Assembly: GCA_038117225.1 (NCBI GenBank) | Contig: JAYOFM010000088.1 | Span: forward strand, 1-16,739 | Source: JAYOFM01 sp038117225 | GTDB lineage: Bacteria > Pseudomonadota > Alphaproteobacteria > Rhodospirillales > Casp-alpha2 | Direction of reading: 5' to 3' | DNA length: 16,739 bases | Shown: piece after piece, positions 1-6,812 of the stretch | Layout: each line of letters opens with the position of its first letter | Numbering within the stretch: the first letter of the stretch is position 1 | Notes under the pieces: generated by a model | Told to the model about the DNA's origin: nothing | Databases searched by the model: none | The model's input: the letters and a program-made list of their open reading frames with translations, nothing else | Program-made: the position numbers and the translations under genes

Positions 1-415
1 GGCGTCCATGTGCTGTGGCTGGAAAGCTTCTTCATCCTTGATGAACTGGCGGCGGACCGGCCGGTGGTCGTCGCCGGCTCCATGGGACCGCATGGCGAGA
101 TGATGCCGCAGTTCGGCCGCTTGACCGCGGACGCGGCGGAAGCCGGCTTCGCCGCCCAGGCGGTCGCGCTGGCCGATGGCGGCGTCCATGTGCTGTGGCT
201 GGAAAGCTTCTTCATCCTTGATGAACTGGCGGCGGACCGGCCGGTGGTCGTCGCCGGCTCCATGGGACCGCATGGCGAGATGATGCCGCAGTTCGGCCGC
301 TTGACCGCGGACGCGGCGGAAGCCGGCTTCGCCGCCCAGGCGGTCGCGCTGGCCGATGGCGGCGTCCATGTGCTGTGGCTGGAAAGCTTCTTCATCCTTG
401 ATGAACTGGCGGCGG
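1..415. repeat. Exact 180-bp tandem repeat, about 2.3 copies, at the window edge
   Basis: Bases 1-180 and 181-360 are identical. Bases 361-415 repeat the first 55 bases before the sequence diverges at 416, where c replaces the a found at 56 and 236. The period is 60 codons, so the methyltransferase reading frame is kept. No substitution separates the copies. The copies join at a GGCGGCGG stretch, a low-complexity tract common in this gene. The array may continue left of the window. It is either a very recent duplication or an assembly loop at a contig end. Confidence 0.95.
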
Positions 416-846
416 CGGCGCGGGCGGCGGCCTCGACCGGGCTGCCCATCGTCATCACCCTGACCTTCGATACCGCCGGCCACACCATGATGGGGGACAG
501 CCCGGCGGCGGCGCTCGATTTCGTGCGCGGGCTGGGGACGCCGGTGGTCGCCGTCGGTTCCAACTGCGGCCGCGACCCGGTCTCCCTGGTCGACAGCGTG
601 CGCGCTCTCGCCGAGCATGCCCAAGCCGGGGAGGTCTTTGTCGCCAAGGCCAACTGCGGCATGCCGCAAATCGGCCGCAAATCGGCATCCGGCGGCTTCA
701 GCTACGATGCCACGCCGGCCGACATGGCGAACTATGCCGTGGCCGCGCGGGCCGCCGGGGCGCGTATCATCGGCGGCTGCTGCGGCACAACGCCGGCCCA
801 CGTGGCGGCCATGGCGGCGGCGCTGACCCAGGTTCCCTTCCCTTAA
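1..846 (+). CDS. bmt: Homocysteine S-methyltransferase, betaine-homocysteine methyltransferase (Bmt) type, 5' end outside window
   Basis: The reading frame is open from base 1, so the N-terminus is missing. The family transfers a methyl group from a donor such as glycine betaine to homocysteine, giving methionine in the cytoplasm. The zinc-binding cysteines are visible: one in a SNCG motif (codon 565-567) and the adjacent pair in GGCCGTTP (codons 778-783). FDTAGHTMMG and AKANCGMPQ are also typical of alphaproteobacterial Bmt proteins. The 60-residue segment from DRPVVVAGS to FILDELAA, which normally occurs once in this TIM-barrel family, appears as one complete copy plus partial copies on either side, because the DNA has an exact 180-bp tandem repeat. 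If real, the barrel would carry at least one extra 60-residue block and might be inactive; if an assembly error, the true gene is shorter and normal. Family assignment is firm; the methyl donor is inferred. Confidence 0.8.
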   Translation, partial: GVHVLWLESFFILDELAADRPVVVAGSMGPHGEMMPQFGRLTADAAEAGFAAQAVALADGGVHVLWLESFFILDELAADRPVVVAGSMGPHGEMMPQFGRLTADAAEAGFAAQAVALADGGVHVLWLESFFILDELAAAARAAASTGLPIVITLTFDTAGHTMMGDSPAAALDFVRGLGTPVVAVGSNCGRDPVSLVDSVRALAEHAQAGEVFVAKANCGMPQIGRKSASGGFSYDATPADMANYAVAARAAGARIIGGCCGTTPAHVAAMAAALTQVPFP

Positions 847-847
847 C

Positions 848-881
848 GCACCACGGGCCTATAATGCGGCGGCAGTGGTGC
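848..881 (+). promoter_or_regulatory. Inverted repeat enclosing a perfect TATAAT, probable promoter of the response regulator operon
   Basis: Between the methyltransferase stop and the response regulator start, GCACCAC (848-854) and GTGGTGC (875-881) form a perfect 7-bp inverted repeat. The 20-base interval contains TATAAT at 860-865, about 40 bases upstream of the ATG. CCTTAAC also occurs as a direct repeat at 841-847 and 881-887. No good -35 hexamer is visible 16-18 bp upstream, so the promoter may depend on an activator, with the repeats as candidate binding sites. The same inverted repeat could act as a hairpin at the methyltransferase end, but no T-run follows it. Confidence 0.45.
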
Positions 882-906
882 CTTAACCCGAACCAGCGAG
901 AAACCC

Positions 907-1278
907 ATGGCCGAAGCACAACGCATTATCGTCATCGACGACCATCCGGGAATGCGCCAGTTCCTCGAGGAAACGCTGACCGCCGCCGGCTATAAGGTGG
1001 ACTCGGTGAACAACGCCGGCGCCGGCATCGTGCTGGCCCGCGAACGCGACCCGGTGCTGGTCATCCTCGACATGAACATGCCCGATATCACCGGCTGGCA
1101 GGCAGTGCGCCGCATGCGCGCCGAGGAGGCGCTGAAGGACATGCCGGTGATCGGTATTTCCGCCCACGACACCGCGGCCGATCACGACGAGGCCCACGCG
1201 GCCGGGTGCGACAGCTACCTGACCAAGCCGCTGACGCCGGCCCGCCTGCTGAGCGCCATCGCCGAACGCCTGAGCTGA
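907..1278 (+). CDS. Single-domain response regulator (CheY-like receiver)
   Basis: The 123-residue protein is one receiver domain with no output domain. The acidic pair D11-D12, phospho-acceptor D55 (in LDMNMPD), S85 and K107 (in TKP) are all present, so it should accept phosphate from a histidine kinase. It probably acts by protein contact in the cytoplasm, as CheY or phosphorelay intermediates do. A weak GAGA purine run precedes the ATG. It ends 4 bp before the WD40 gene, and that gene overlaps greB, so the three are probably co-transcribed. No kinase is adjacent; the only one in the window is at 13781-15409. The partner is unknown. Confidence 0.88.
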   Translation: MAEAQRIIVIDDHPGMRQFLEETLTAAGYKVDSVNNAGAGIVLARERDPVLVILDMNMPDITGWQAVRRMRAEEALKDMPVIGISAHDTAADHDEAHAAGCDSYLTKPLTPARLLSAIAERLS

Positions 1279-1282
1279 TTTT

Positions 1283-2866
1283 ATGTCCGCCGTGCCGCCG
1301 CCGGCCCGCCAACGCCGCGCCGCGTGGTGGCTCGGCGTACAGGTGGTCGCCGCGGTGGGGCTGACCGGCGGCGTGGTCGGCTATTCCTGGCTCAATCCCG
1401 ATTGGCGGCCGTCATCGCTGGTCGCCGACAAGCCCGTGGTCGTGCAAGCCGCTCCAGTGAGCAACGCCGATGATGGCGACGGCGGCGAAATTGTCACCGC
1501 CTCGACGGGTTTCATCGGCAAGGACGAGGCGATCCACTATCGCACCGTGTTTCCCGAGCGCGCCGCCGACATCATCGATCTGGCGCGCCAGCAGACCGCG
1601 TCCGGCGACGCCGTGACTGGCGCGTTGCTGGTGCTGGAAGCGCTGCGCGGCAACGCCGGAAAACTCGATGCCGCGGACCGGGCGGCGGCGTTCGAGGCCT
1701 TGCGCGAGGCGTCGCGGGCGCGTCGGGAGATCACGGTATTGAGCGGCCACGTGGCGTTCGTTCGCCAGGCCCGCTTCAGCCCCGACGGCCAAAGCATTCT
1801 GACCGCGTCGTCGGACAAGACGGCGCGGCTGTGGCGCACCACCGACGGCGTGCCGCTGGCGCATCTCACCGGTCACAAGGGCAAGGTGTGGACGGCGGCG
1901 TTCAGTCCCGACGGGAAGACCGTTGCCACAGCGTCCTTCGATCGCACGGCGCGGCTGTGGAACGCCGCCGATGGTTCAAGTTTCGCCCGCCTGAGCGGCC
2001 ATCAGGGCAAGATCGCGGCGCTCGCCTTCAGCCCCGACGGCCGCCGCCTCGCCACCGGATCCTACGATCGCACGCTGCGCCTGTGGACGGTGCCGACGGG
2101 CGACGAAGCGGCGGTGCTGAGCGGTCACCAGGGCCGGCTGCTGGCGCTCGCCTTCAGCCCCGACGGCCGCCGCCTCGCCAGCGCCGACGACAAGGGCGCG
2201 GCGCGGCTGTGGGACGCGGCGACCGGCTCGCTGATCGCCGTCCTCGCCGGCCACCAGGACGCCATCAAGGCCATCCGCTTCAGCCCTGACGGCCGCTGGC
2301 TGGCCACCGGCTCGACCGACGCCACGGCGCGGCTGTGGGACGGCGTCACCGGGGCGGCGAGGGGCGAACCGCTCGGGCACACCCTGCAGATCAACGCGCT
2401 CGCCTTCAGCGCCGATGGCCGGCGCCTGGTCACCGCGTCGCGCGACGCCACGGCGCGGGTGTGGGATGTCGCCAGCGGCGGCGCGCTGCTGGAATTGCGC
2501 GGCCATGGCGCGTGGGTCAACGCCGCCGCCTTCAGCCCCGACGGCACGCGGCTGGCGACCGCGTCGTCGGACTGGCGGGTGCGTCTGTGGGATACGCGGA
2601 CCGGCGCCGGGCAAGGCGTCCTCGGCGGCCATCGCAATGCGGTCGTCGATGTCGCCTTCAGCGCCGACGGAAGCCGATTGCTGACCGGCTCCGCCGACGG
2701 CACGGCGCGGCTCTGGCGCGCCAGCGACGATGTCAACAATACGGATAACTTCAAGACGCTGGATTCCCTGGCGGCTCACCTCCGCGCCGTCCTGCCGCGC
2801 CGGCTGACGCCGCGCCAGCGTCTGGAATTCCGGCTGCCGACGCAACTGCCGGAGGGCGGCGGATGA
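1283..2866 (+). CDS. Membrane-anchored WD40-repeat protein with eight repeats
   Basis: The 527-residue protein has a basic N-terminus (RQRR), one transmembrane segment at about residues 14-35, and a helical region (about 90-147) whose GD..TGALLVLEAL motif is common in front of bacterial WD40 arrays. Eight WD40 repeats (about 150-480) follow, each with GH, FSPDG or FSADG, and RLW or RVW signatures; eight blades are enough for a closed propeller. A 47-residue helical tail ends the protein. The positive-inside rule suggests a cytoplasmic N-terminus and a periplasmic propeller. No enzymatic or cysteine-peptidase domain is seen, so it is probably a scaffold. The start lies 4 bp after the response regulator stop, and its TGA overlaps the greB ATG. 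Partners are unknown. Confidence 0.85.
   Translation: MSAVPPPARQRRAAWWLGVQVVAAVGLTGGVVGYSWLNPDWRPSSLVADKPVVVQAAPVSNADDGDGGEIVTASTGFIGKDEAIHYRTVFPERAADIIDLARQQTASGDAVTGALLVLEALRGNAGKLDAADRAAAFEALREASRARREITVLSGHVAFVRQARFSPDGQSILTASSDKTARLWRTTDGVPLAHLTGHKGKVWTAAFSPDGKTVATASFDRTARLWNAADGSSFARLSGHQGKIAALAFSPDGRRLATGSYDRTLRLWTVPTGDEAAVLSGHQGRLLALAFSPDGRRLASADDKGAARLWDAATGSLIAVLAGHQDAIKAIRFSPDGRWLATGSTDATARLWDGVTGAARGEPLGHTLQINALAFSADGRRLVTASRDATARVWDVASGGALLELRGHGAWVNAAAFSPDGTRLATASSDWRVRLWDTRTGAGQGVLGGHRNAVVDVAFSADGSRLLTGSADGTARLWRASDDVNNTDNFKTLDSLAAHLRAVLPRRLTPRQRLEFRLPTQLPEGGG
2017..2180. repeat. 38-bp identical direct repeats within the WD40 array
   Basis: Bases 2017-2054 and 2143-2180 are identical over 38 bp and lie 126 bp (42 codons) apart, the length of one WD40 repeat. 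They encode the same strand region (ALAFSPDGRRLA) of repeats 3 and 4. Shorter identities, such as the codons for ARLW, recur in the other blades. Identity at silent positions suggests recent blade duplication or gene conversion. Confidence 0.85.
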
Positions 2867-3414
2867 GCAAGGCCTTCACCAAGGAAACCGACGACGAGGA
2901 GGTCGAGCCGGACGAAGACGTGGCGCTGCCGGCCGGCGTGCGCAACTACATCACGCCGGAAGGCATGGAACGGCTGCGTGCCGAACTGCACCAGCTGCGC
3001 ACGGTGGAACGGCCGAAGGTGGTCGAGGTGGTGTCGTGGGCCGCCGGCAACGGCGACCGCTCGGAAAACGGCGATTACATCTACGGCAAGAAGCGGCTGC
3101 GCGAAATCGACCGCCGCATGCGTTTTTTGCGCAAGCGCCTGGAGATCGCCGAGATCGTCGATCCGGCGATGCAGGGCGCGCGCGACCGCGTACTGTTCGG
3201 CGCCACCGTCACCTATGCCGACATGGAAGATAACGAACGCACCGTGCGCATCGTCGGCATCGACGAGGCGCGCTTGGAACTCGGCGAGGTCAGCTGGATT
3301 TCCCCCATCGCCCGGGCGCTGCTCAAGGCGGAGGAGGGCGACCTGGTCAAACTCCAGGCCCCCGGCGGCGAGGTCGAGCTCGAGGTGGTCAGTATCCGCT
3401 ACGCGACAGATTGA
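2863..3414 (+). CDS. greB: Transcription elongation factor GreB
   Basis: The 183-residue protein begins MSKAFTKE, followed by an acidic stretch (about 9-19) typical of alphaproteobacterial GreB. The N-terminal coiled coil (about 28-100) contains WAAGNGDRSENGDYIYGKKR, with the tip acidic residues D65 and E68 that coordinate the second Mg2+ in the RNA polymerase active site. The C-terminal FKBP-like domain covers about 105-180. GreB enters the secondary channel of backtracked RNA polymerase and stimulates cleavage of the 3' RNA end. GDRSEN followed by YGKKRLREIDRR separates GreB from GreA. The ATG overlaps the WD40 stop as ATGA, so translation is likely coupled. The gene is convergent with the LacI gene with only 2 bp between the stops. 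Confidence 0.93.
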   Translation: MSKAFTKETDDEEVEPDEDVALPAGVRNYITPEGMERLRAELHQLRTVERPKVVEVVSWAAGNGDRSENGDYIYGKKRLREIDRRMRFLRKRLEIAEIVDPAMQGARDRVLFGATVTYADMEDNERTVRIVGIDEARLELGEVSWISPIARALLKAEEGDLVKLQAPGGEVELEVVSIRYATD

Positions 3415-3416
3415 AA

Positions 3417-4430
3417 TTACCGCCGCGGTCCCGTGGACCCACGCACCACCATCTCGGTCGGCAGTTCCAGATGCGGCACCGCGTCGTCGGTAGGCAGCGG
3501 GTCGAGCAGGTAGTCGGCCGCCAGTTGGCCCATGCGTCGCAGCGGCGCGTGGATGGTGGTCAGGCCGGGCGGGATTTCCCGGGCCAGACTTATGTCGTCG
3601 AAGCCGGTGATGGAGATATCGTCGGGCACCCGCAGACCCATGGCCTGGGCTTCCAATAGCGCGCCGATGGCCAGGATATCGTTGCCGCAGACGACGGCGC
3701 TCGGCCGCGCCGGTAGCGCCATCAACTGGCGCAGCGCCTCACGTCCGCTCTGAATCGAATACGGGCGCTGCAACAGGTTCGGCGACGCCAGTTGCAGGTC
3801 ATGATACGCAAGCGCCTCTTGGACACCGGCGATGCGTTCACTGGCTCGGTCGTTGCCATCGGCAATGCCGGCGATCATGGCGAAGGCCTGGTGGCCGAGA
3901 TCATGCAGATAGCCAACAACCATATGCATGGCGCGGCGATTGTCGAAGCCGATGGTCGGATGCGGCGAGTCCGGTTGATGCACGTAGGTGCAGGCATAGC
4001 GGATGCCGCGCCGCGCCAGCAGATCATAGGCGGACGGATCCCGGGTTTCGCCGGTCAGCATCAGGCCATCGACGCCGCGCACGATCAGGGTTTCGATCTG
4101 ATCGCGCTCGCGCGCCGGGTCATAGTTTGAACTGGCGACCAGCAGGGTGCGCCCGGCCGCCGACAGTTGCTGCTGCAGGGTCTCGATGACGGTCGCGAAG
4201 ATGGCGTTGTCGAGCGTCGGGACGACCGCGCCGATGGTGTTACTGCGATGGGAGGCCAAGGCCCGCGCCGCGCCGTGCGGCGTGTACCCGAGTGCCTCGA
4301 CGGCGTCCCGCACCCGTTGGCGCAGTGCCGGGCGGACCCGCTCTGGTGCATTGAAGCAACGCGATACGGTCGCGGTGGAAACCTTGGCCTGCTTGGCGAC
4401 ATGCTCCAGGGTTGGCCGTGACCCGGTCAT
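3417..4430 (-). CDS. LacI-family transcriptional regulator, probable repressor of the adjacent dehydrogenase operon
   Basis: The 337-residue protein has the LacI helix-turn-helix at about 6-26 (TLEHVAKQAKVSTATVSRCFN), a hinge helix ending in ARALAS (about 54-60), and a periplasmic-binding-protein-like effector domain (about 65-335) with IGAVVPTLDNAIFA and ITGFDD signatures. Family members bind palindromic operators with a central CG and usually leave DNA when a sugar or related ligand binds. A perfect operator of that type lies upstream at 4584-4599, at the predicted start of the divergent operon. Specificity residues T19-A20 and R24 fit the common TGTAA-GCGC-TTACA operator class. If the operon degrades DHPS, the inducer may be DHPS or an oxidation product; that is inference. 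No strong Shine-Dalgarno sequence is visible before the ATG. Confidence 0.9.
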   Translation of the reverse strand: MTGSRPTLEHVAKQAKVSTATVSRCFNAPERVRPALRQRVRDAVEALGYTPHGAARALASHRSNTIGAVVPTLDNAIFATVIETLQQQLSAAGRTLLVASSNYDPARERDQIETLIVRGVDGLMLTGETRDPSAYDLLARRGIRYACTYVHQPDSPHPTIGFDNRRAMHMVVGYLHDLGHQAFAMIAGIADGNDRASERIAGVQEALAYHDLQLASPNLLQRPYSIQSGREALRQLMALPARPSAVVCGNDILAIGALLEAQAMGLRVPDDISITGFDDISLAREIPPGLTTIHAPLRRMGQLAADYLLDPLPTDDAVPHLELPTEMVVRGSTGPRR

Positions 4431-4549
4431 TTGGCTAAGCCCGACCGGGTGGACGGGATTCGTGCCCTGTCTAGATCGTCTAAAAATATGTTATTAATTT
4501 CAATTAGATAAATCATCTTGGCAGAGATGAAATCCTGAAAAATACGCCG

Positions 4550-4578
4550 TTGACGACTCATTCTAGCATCATTATGAT
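4550..4578 (+). promoter_or_regulatory. Sigma70-type promoter of the dehydrogenase operon
   Basis: TTGACG (4550-4555), a 17-bp spacer and TATGAT (4573-4578) give 5/6 matches to each consensus hexamer at ideal spacing. The surrounding 100 bases are strikingly AT-rich for this genome. Transcription would begin near 4585, at the first bases of the LacI-type palindrome, and read rightward through the sequence gap into the HisD-like gene at 4743. Confidence 0.75.
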
Positions 4579-4583
4579 AAAAA

Positions 4584-4599
4584 ATGTAAGCGCTTACAT
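4584..4599. promoter_or_regulatory. LacI-family operator, perfect 16-bp palindrome
   Basis: ATGTAAGCGCTTACAT equals its own reverse complement over all 16 bases and has the central CG preferred by LacI-family hinge helices. It starts 5 bases after the -10 hexamer, so it covers +1, where a bound repressor blocks initiation. The regulator gene is the divergent neighbour at 3417-4430. The array of sites may be incomplete because the N gap begins 3 bases later. Confidence 0.82.
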
Positions 4600-4602
4600 A
4601 AG

Positions 4603-4702
4603 NNNNNNNNNNNNNNNNNNNNNNNNNNNNNNNNNNNNNNNNNNNNNNNNNNNNNNNNNNNNNNNNNNNNNNNNNNNNNNNNNNNNNNNNNNNNNNNNNN
4701 NN
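4603..4702. other. Assembly gap, 100 N
   Basis: Exactly 100 undetermined bases, a conventional placeholder for a join of unknown length. It lies between the operator and the first visible gene of the operon. Open frames crossing it are meaningless. The true interval could be a few bases or could hold further operon genes. Confidence 0.98.
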
Positions 4703-4719
4703 AATTCACCTAATTCACC
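4703..4719. repeat. Two tandem copies of AATTCACC at the gap edge
   Basis: AATTCACC occurs at 4703-4710 and 4712-4719, separated by one base, a period of 9. It directly borders the N gap, so further copies may lie inside it. A short tandem array could be why the assembly broke, although two copies alone prove little. Confidence 0.6.
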
Positions 4720-4742
4720 GATCAACCGAGGATGCCGCACCG

Positions 4743-6050
4743 ATGGCCATCGACTATCTGAAGAAGGCGGAGAAGACCGCCGCCACCGGCGAGGACGACG
4801 TCCGCGCCACCGTGCAGGGCATCCTCGACGATATCGAGGCCGGTGGCGACGCCAAGGCGCGGGAATACGCCGCCAAGTTCGACAAGTGGGAAGGCGATAT
4901 CGTCGTTTCCGCCGACGACCGCAAGGCGGCGGCCGATCTGGTGTCGCAAACCCTTAAGGACGATATCCGCTTTTCGTATGATCAGGTGCGCCGCTTCGCT
5001 GAGGCACAGAAGGCCTCCATCGGCGACGCCGAAATTGAGCTCAGTCCCGGCCTGATCGCCGGTCATCGCAACATCCCGATGCAGGCGGCCGGTTGTTACG
5101 TGCCCGGCGGTCGCTATTCGCACGTGGCGTCGGCCATCATGTCGGTGACCACGGCCAAGGTCGCCGGTGTCGATCATGTGATGGCCTGTTCGCCGCCCCG
5201 TCCCGGTGCCGGGGTCAACCCGGCGATCCTCTATACCCTCGATCTCTGCGGCGCCGACACCGTGCTGGCGCTCGGCGGCGTGCAGGGCATCGCGGCGATG
5301 GCGTTCGGCCTGTTCGGCGGCGTGCCGGCGGACATCCTGGTCGGCCCGGGTAATCAGTTCGTCGCCGAGGCCAAGCGTATCCTCTACGGTCGCGTCGGCA
5401 TCGACATGTTCGCCGGCCCGTCCGAAGTGATGGTTATCGCCGACGCCACGGCGGATCCGGAAATCGTCGCCTGGGATCTGGTCGGTCAGGCCGAGCACGG
5501 CTACAACTCGCCGGCTTGGTTGATCGCCCTCGATCGTGATCTGGCCGGGAAGGTTATCGAATTGGCACCCAAGTTCATCGCCGAGTTGCCCGAGGTCAAC
5601 CGGGTCAATTCGGAAGCCGCGTGGCGCGATTATGGCGAGGTCATCGTCGTCGACAGCCGCGAGGAAGCGGTCCAGGTTTCCGACCGGTACGCGTCGGAGC
5701 ATCTGGAAATTCACTGCGCCGATCTCGACTGGTGGCTCAATAACCTGCGCAATTACGGATCCCTGTTCCTTGGCGAGGAAACCACGGTGGCGTTCGGCGA
5801 CAAGACCTCCGGCCCCAACCACATCCTGCCGACCAAGGGCGCGGCGCGCTACACTGGCGGTCTGTCGGTCGGCAAGTTCATGAAGACCGTCACCTGGCAG
5901 CGCATGACCCGCGAGGCCAACCGGAACATCGCCCAAGTCACCGCGCGCATTTCCCGGCTTGAGGGCATGGAGGGCCACGCCCGCACCGCCGATGTGCGGC
6001 TGGAAAAATGGTTCCCGGATGAACAGTTCAATCTGTCGGCGGTGGAGTGA
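4743..6050 (+). CDS. hpsN: HisD-like dehydrogenase, probable sulfopropanediol 3-dehydrogenase (HpsN)
   Basis: The 435-residue protein has the complete histidinol dehydrogenase framework: GPGNQFVAEAKR (201-212), zinc ligands Q249, H252, D353 and H412, the catalytic pair E319-H320 (ASEHLEI), and GPNHILPT (357-364). It departs from biosynthetic HisD in CYVPGGRYSHVASAIM and QAEHGYNSPAWL, and resembles HpsN proteins in its start (MAIDYLKKA) and end (LEGMEGHARTADVRL). HpsN oxidises (R)-DHPS to (R)-sulfolactate in two NAD+-dependent steps in the cytoplasm, parallel to the four-electron HisD reaction. GAGGA at 4728-4732 precedes the ATG. No other his gene is near, and two more dehydrogenases follow in an overlapping operon, which argues against histidine synthesis. 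A related hydroxylated substrate remains possible. Confidence 0.78.
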   Translation: MAIDYLKKAEKTAATGEDDVRATVQGILDDIEAGGDAKAREYAAKFDKWEGDIVVSADDRKAAADLVSQTLKDDIRFSYDQVRRFAEAQKASIGDAEIELSPGLIAGHRNIPMQAAGCYVPGGRYSHVASAIMSVTTAKVAGVDHVMACSPPRPGAGVNPAILYTLDLCGADTVLALGGVQGIAAMAFGLFGGVPADILVGPGNQFVAEAKRILYGRVGIDMFAGPSEVMVIADATADPEIVAWDLVGQAEHGYNSPAWLIALDRDLAGKVIELAPKFIAELPEVNRVNSEAAWRDYGEVIVVDSREEAVQVSDRYASEHLEIHCADLDWWLNNLRNYGSLFLGEETTVAFGDKTSGPNHILPTKGAARYTGGLSVGKFMKTVTWQRMTREANRNIAQVTARISRLEGMEGHARTADVRLEKWFPDEQFNLSAVE

Positions 6051-6805
6051 GCGCGCCGTCGTTTGATCTCGGTGGCCGTGTCGCCTGCGTCACCGGCGCT
6101 AGTTCAGGCATCGGCCGCGCCATCGCCTCGGCGCTCGCCGGGGCCGGGGCATCCGTGGTCGGCGTGGCGCGGCGGCAGGCGCGGCTTGACGAATGGGTGG
6201 CGGAGGCGGGCAGCGATCGGGCGGCCGCCTGTGCCGCCGATCTCGATCTGTCCGCCGGATGGGCGGCAATGGCGGCGCGCATTTCCGAGCCGTTCGGAGC
6301 GCCGGACATTCTGGTCAACGCCGCCGGCCTCAATCCGCGCCAACACGCCGACGCGGTGACGGCGGAACGCTGGCAACAGACCATCGATCTCAATCTGTCG
6401 GTGCCATTCTTCCTCGCCCAGGCCCTGGTGCCGGCGATGAAGGCAAAGGGCTGGGGACGCGTCATCAACCTCGCCTCGCTACAATCCGAACGCGCTTTCG
6501 CCAACGGCATCGCCTACGGCGCGTCCAAGGGCGGCGTGGCGCAGATGACCCGCGCCATGGCCGAGGCCTGGTCACCGCACGGCATCAATTGCAACGCGCT
6601 GGCGCCGGGCTTCTTTCCGACGGAGTTGACGGCGGCGGTGTTCAACGACGCCGAAACCGCGCAACGGCACGCGGCGCAGACCTGCATCGGCCGCAACGGC
6701 CGCCTGGAGGATCTCGCCGGTCCCGCCATCTTCCTGGCCTCGCCCGCCGCCGACTACGTAACGGGCCAGGTGCTGTACGTTGACGGCGGCTATACCGCCA
6801 AGTGA
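6047..6805 (+). CDS. hpsO: Short-chain dehydrogenase/reductase, probable HpsO
   Basis: The 252-residue protein is a classical SDR: cofactor motif TGASSGIG (16-23), NAAG (91-94), and active-site residues N116, S144, Y157 and K161. It ends with YVTGQVLYVDGGYTAK, usual for polyol and 3-oxoacyl SDRs. I chose GTG at 6047 because it overlaps the upstream stop as GTGA and gives a standard SDR N-terminus, indicating translational coupling. In DHPS-degrading bacteria HpsO is an SDR encoded beside HpsN and proposed, with HpsP, to interconvert DHPS enantiomers through the 2-oxo compound. That role is taken from gene order; sequence alone supports only an NAD(P)-dependent polyol dehydrogenase. Confidence 0.75.
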   Translation: MSAPSFDLGGRVACVTGASSGIGRAIASALAGAGASVVGVARRQARLDEWVAEAGSDRAAACAADLDLSAGWAAMAARISEPFGAPDILVNAAGLNPRQHADAVTAERWQQTIDLNLSVPFFLAQALVPAMKAKGWGRVINLASLQSERAFANGIAYGASKGGVAQMTRAMAEAWSPHGINCNALAPGFFPTELTAAVFNDAETAQRHAAQTCIGRNGRLEDLAGPAIFLASPAADYVTGQVLYVDGGYTAK

Positions 6806-6812
6806 GGCAAGC

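Noticed and set aside
1976..2845. Long minus-strand frame antisense to the WD40 gene
   Set aside because: Its repetitive sequence only mirrors the WD40 repeats on the other strand; no independent evidence of coding.
4513..4530. TCATCT/AGATGA inverted repeat in the LacI upstream region
   Set aside because: Six-bp stem that does not resemble the 16-bp operator nearby; no reason to call it a second operator.
4550..4957. Plus-strand open frame running through the N gap
   Set aside because: It starts at the -35 hexamer of the promoter, crosses 100 undetermined bases and overlaps hpsN in another frame.
4722..5978. Long minus-strand frame antisense to hpsN
   Set aside because: A shadow frame of a GC-rich gene; it has no domain pattern, while the plus strand has complete HisD-type motifs.
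4743..6050. Histidinol dehydrogenase of histidine biosynthesis (hisD)
   Set aside because: The zinc and catalytic residues fit, but sequence around the active site is HpsN-like, the operon partners are polyol dehydrogenases and a LacI regulator, and no his gene is near.
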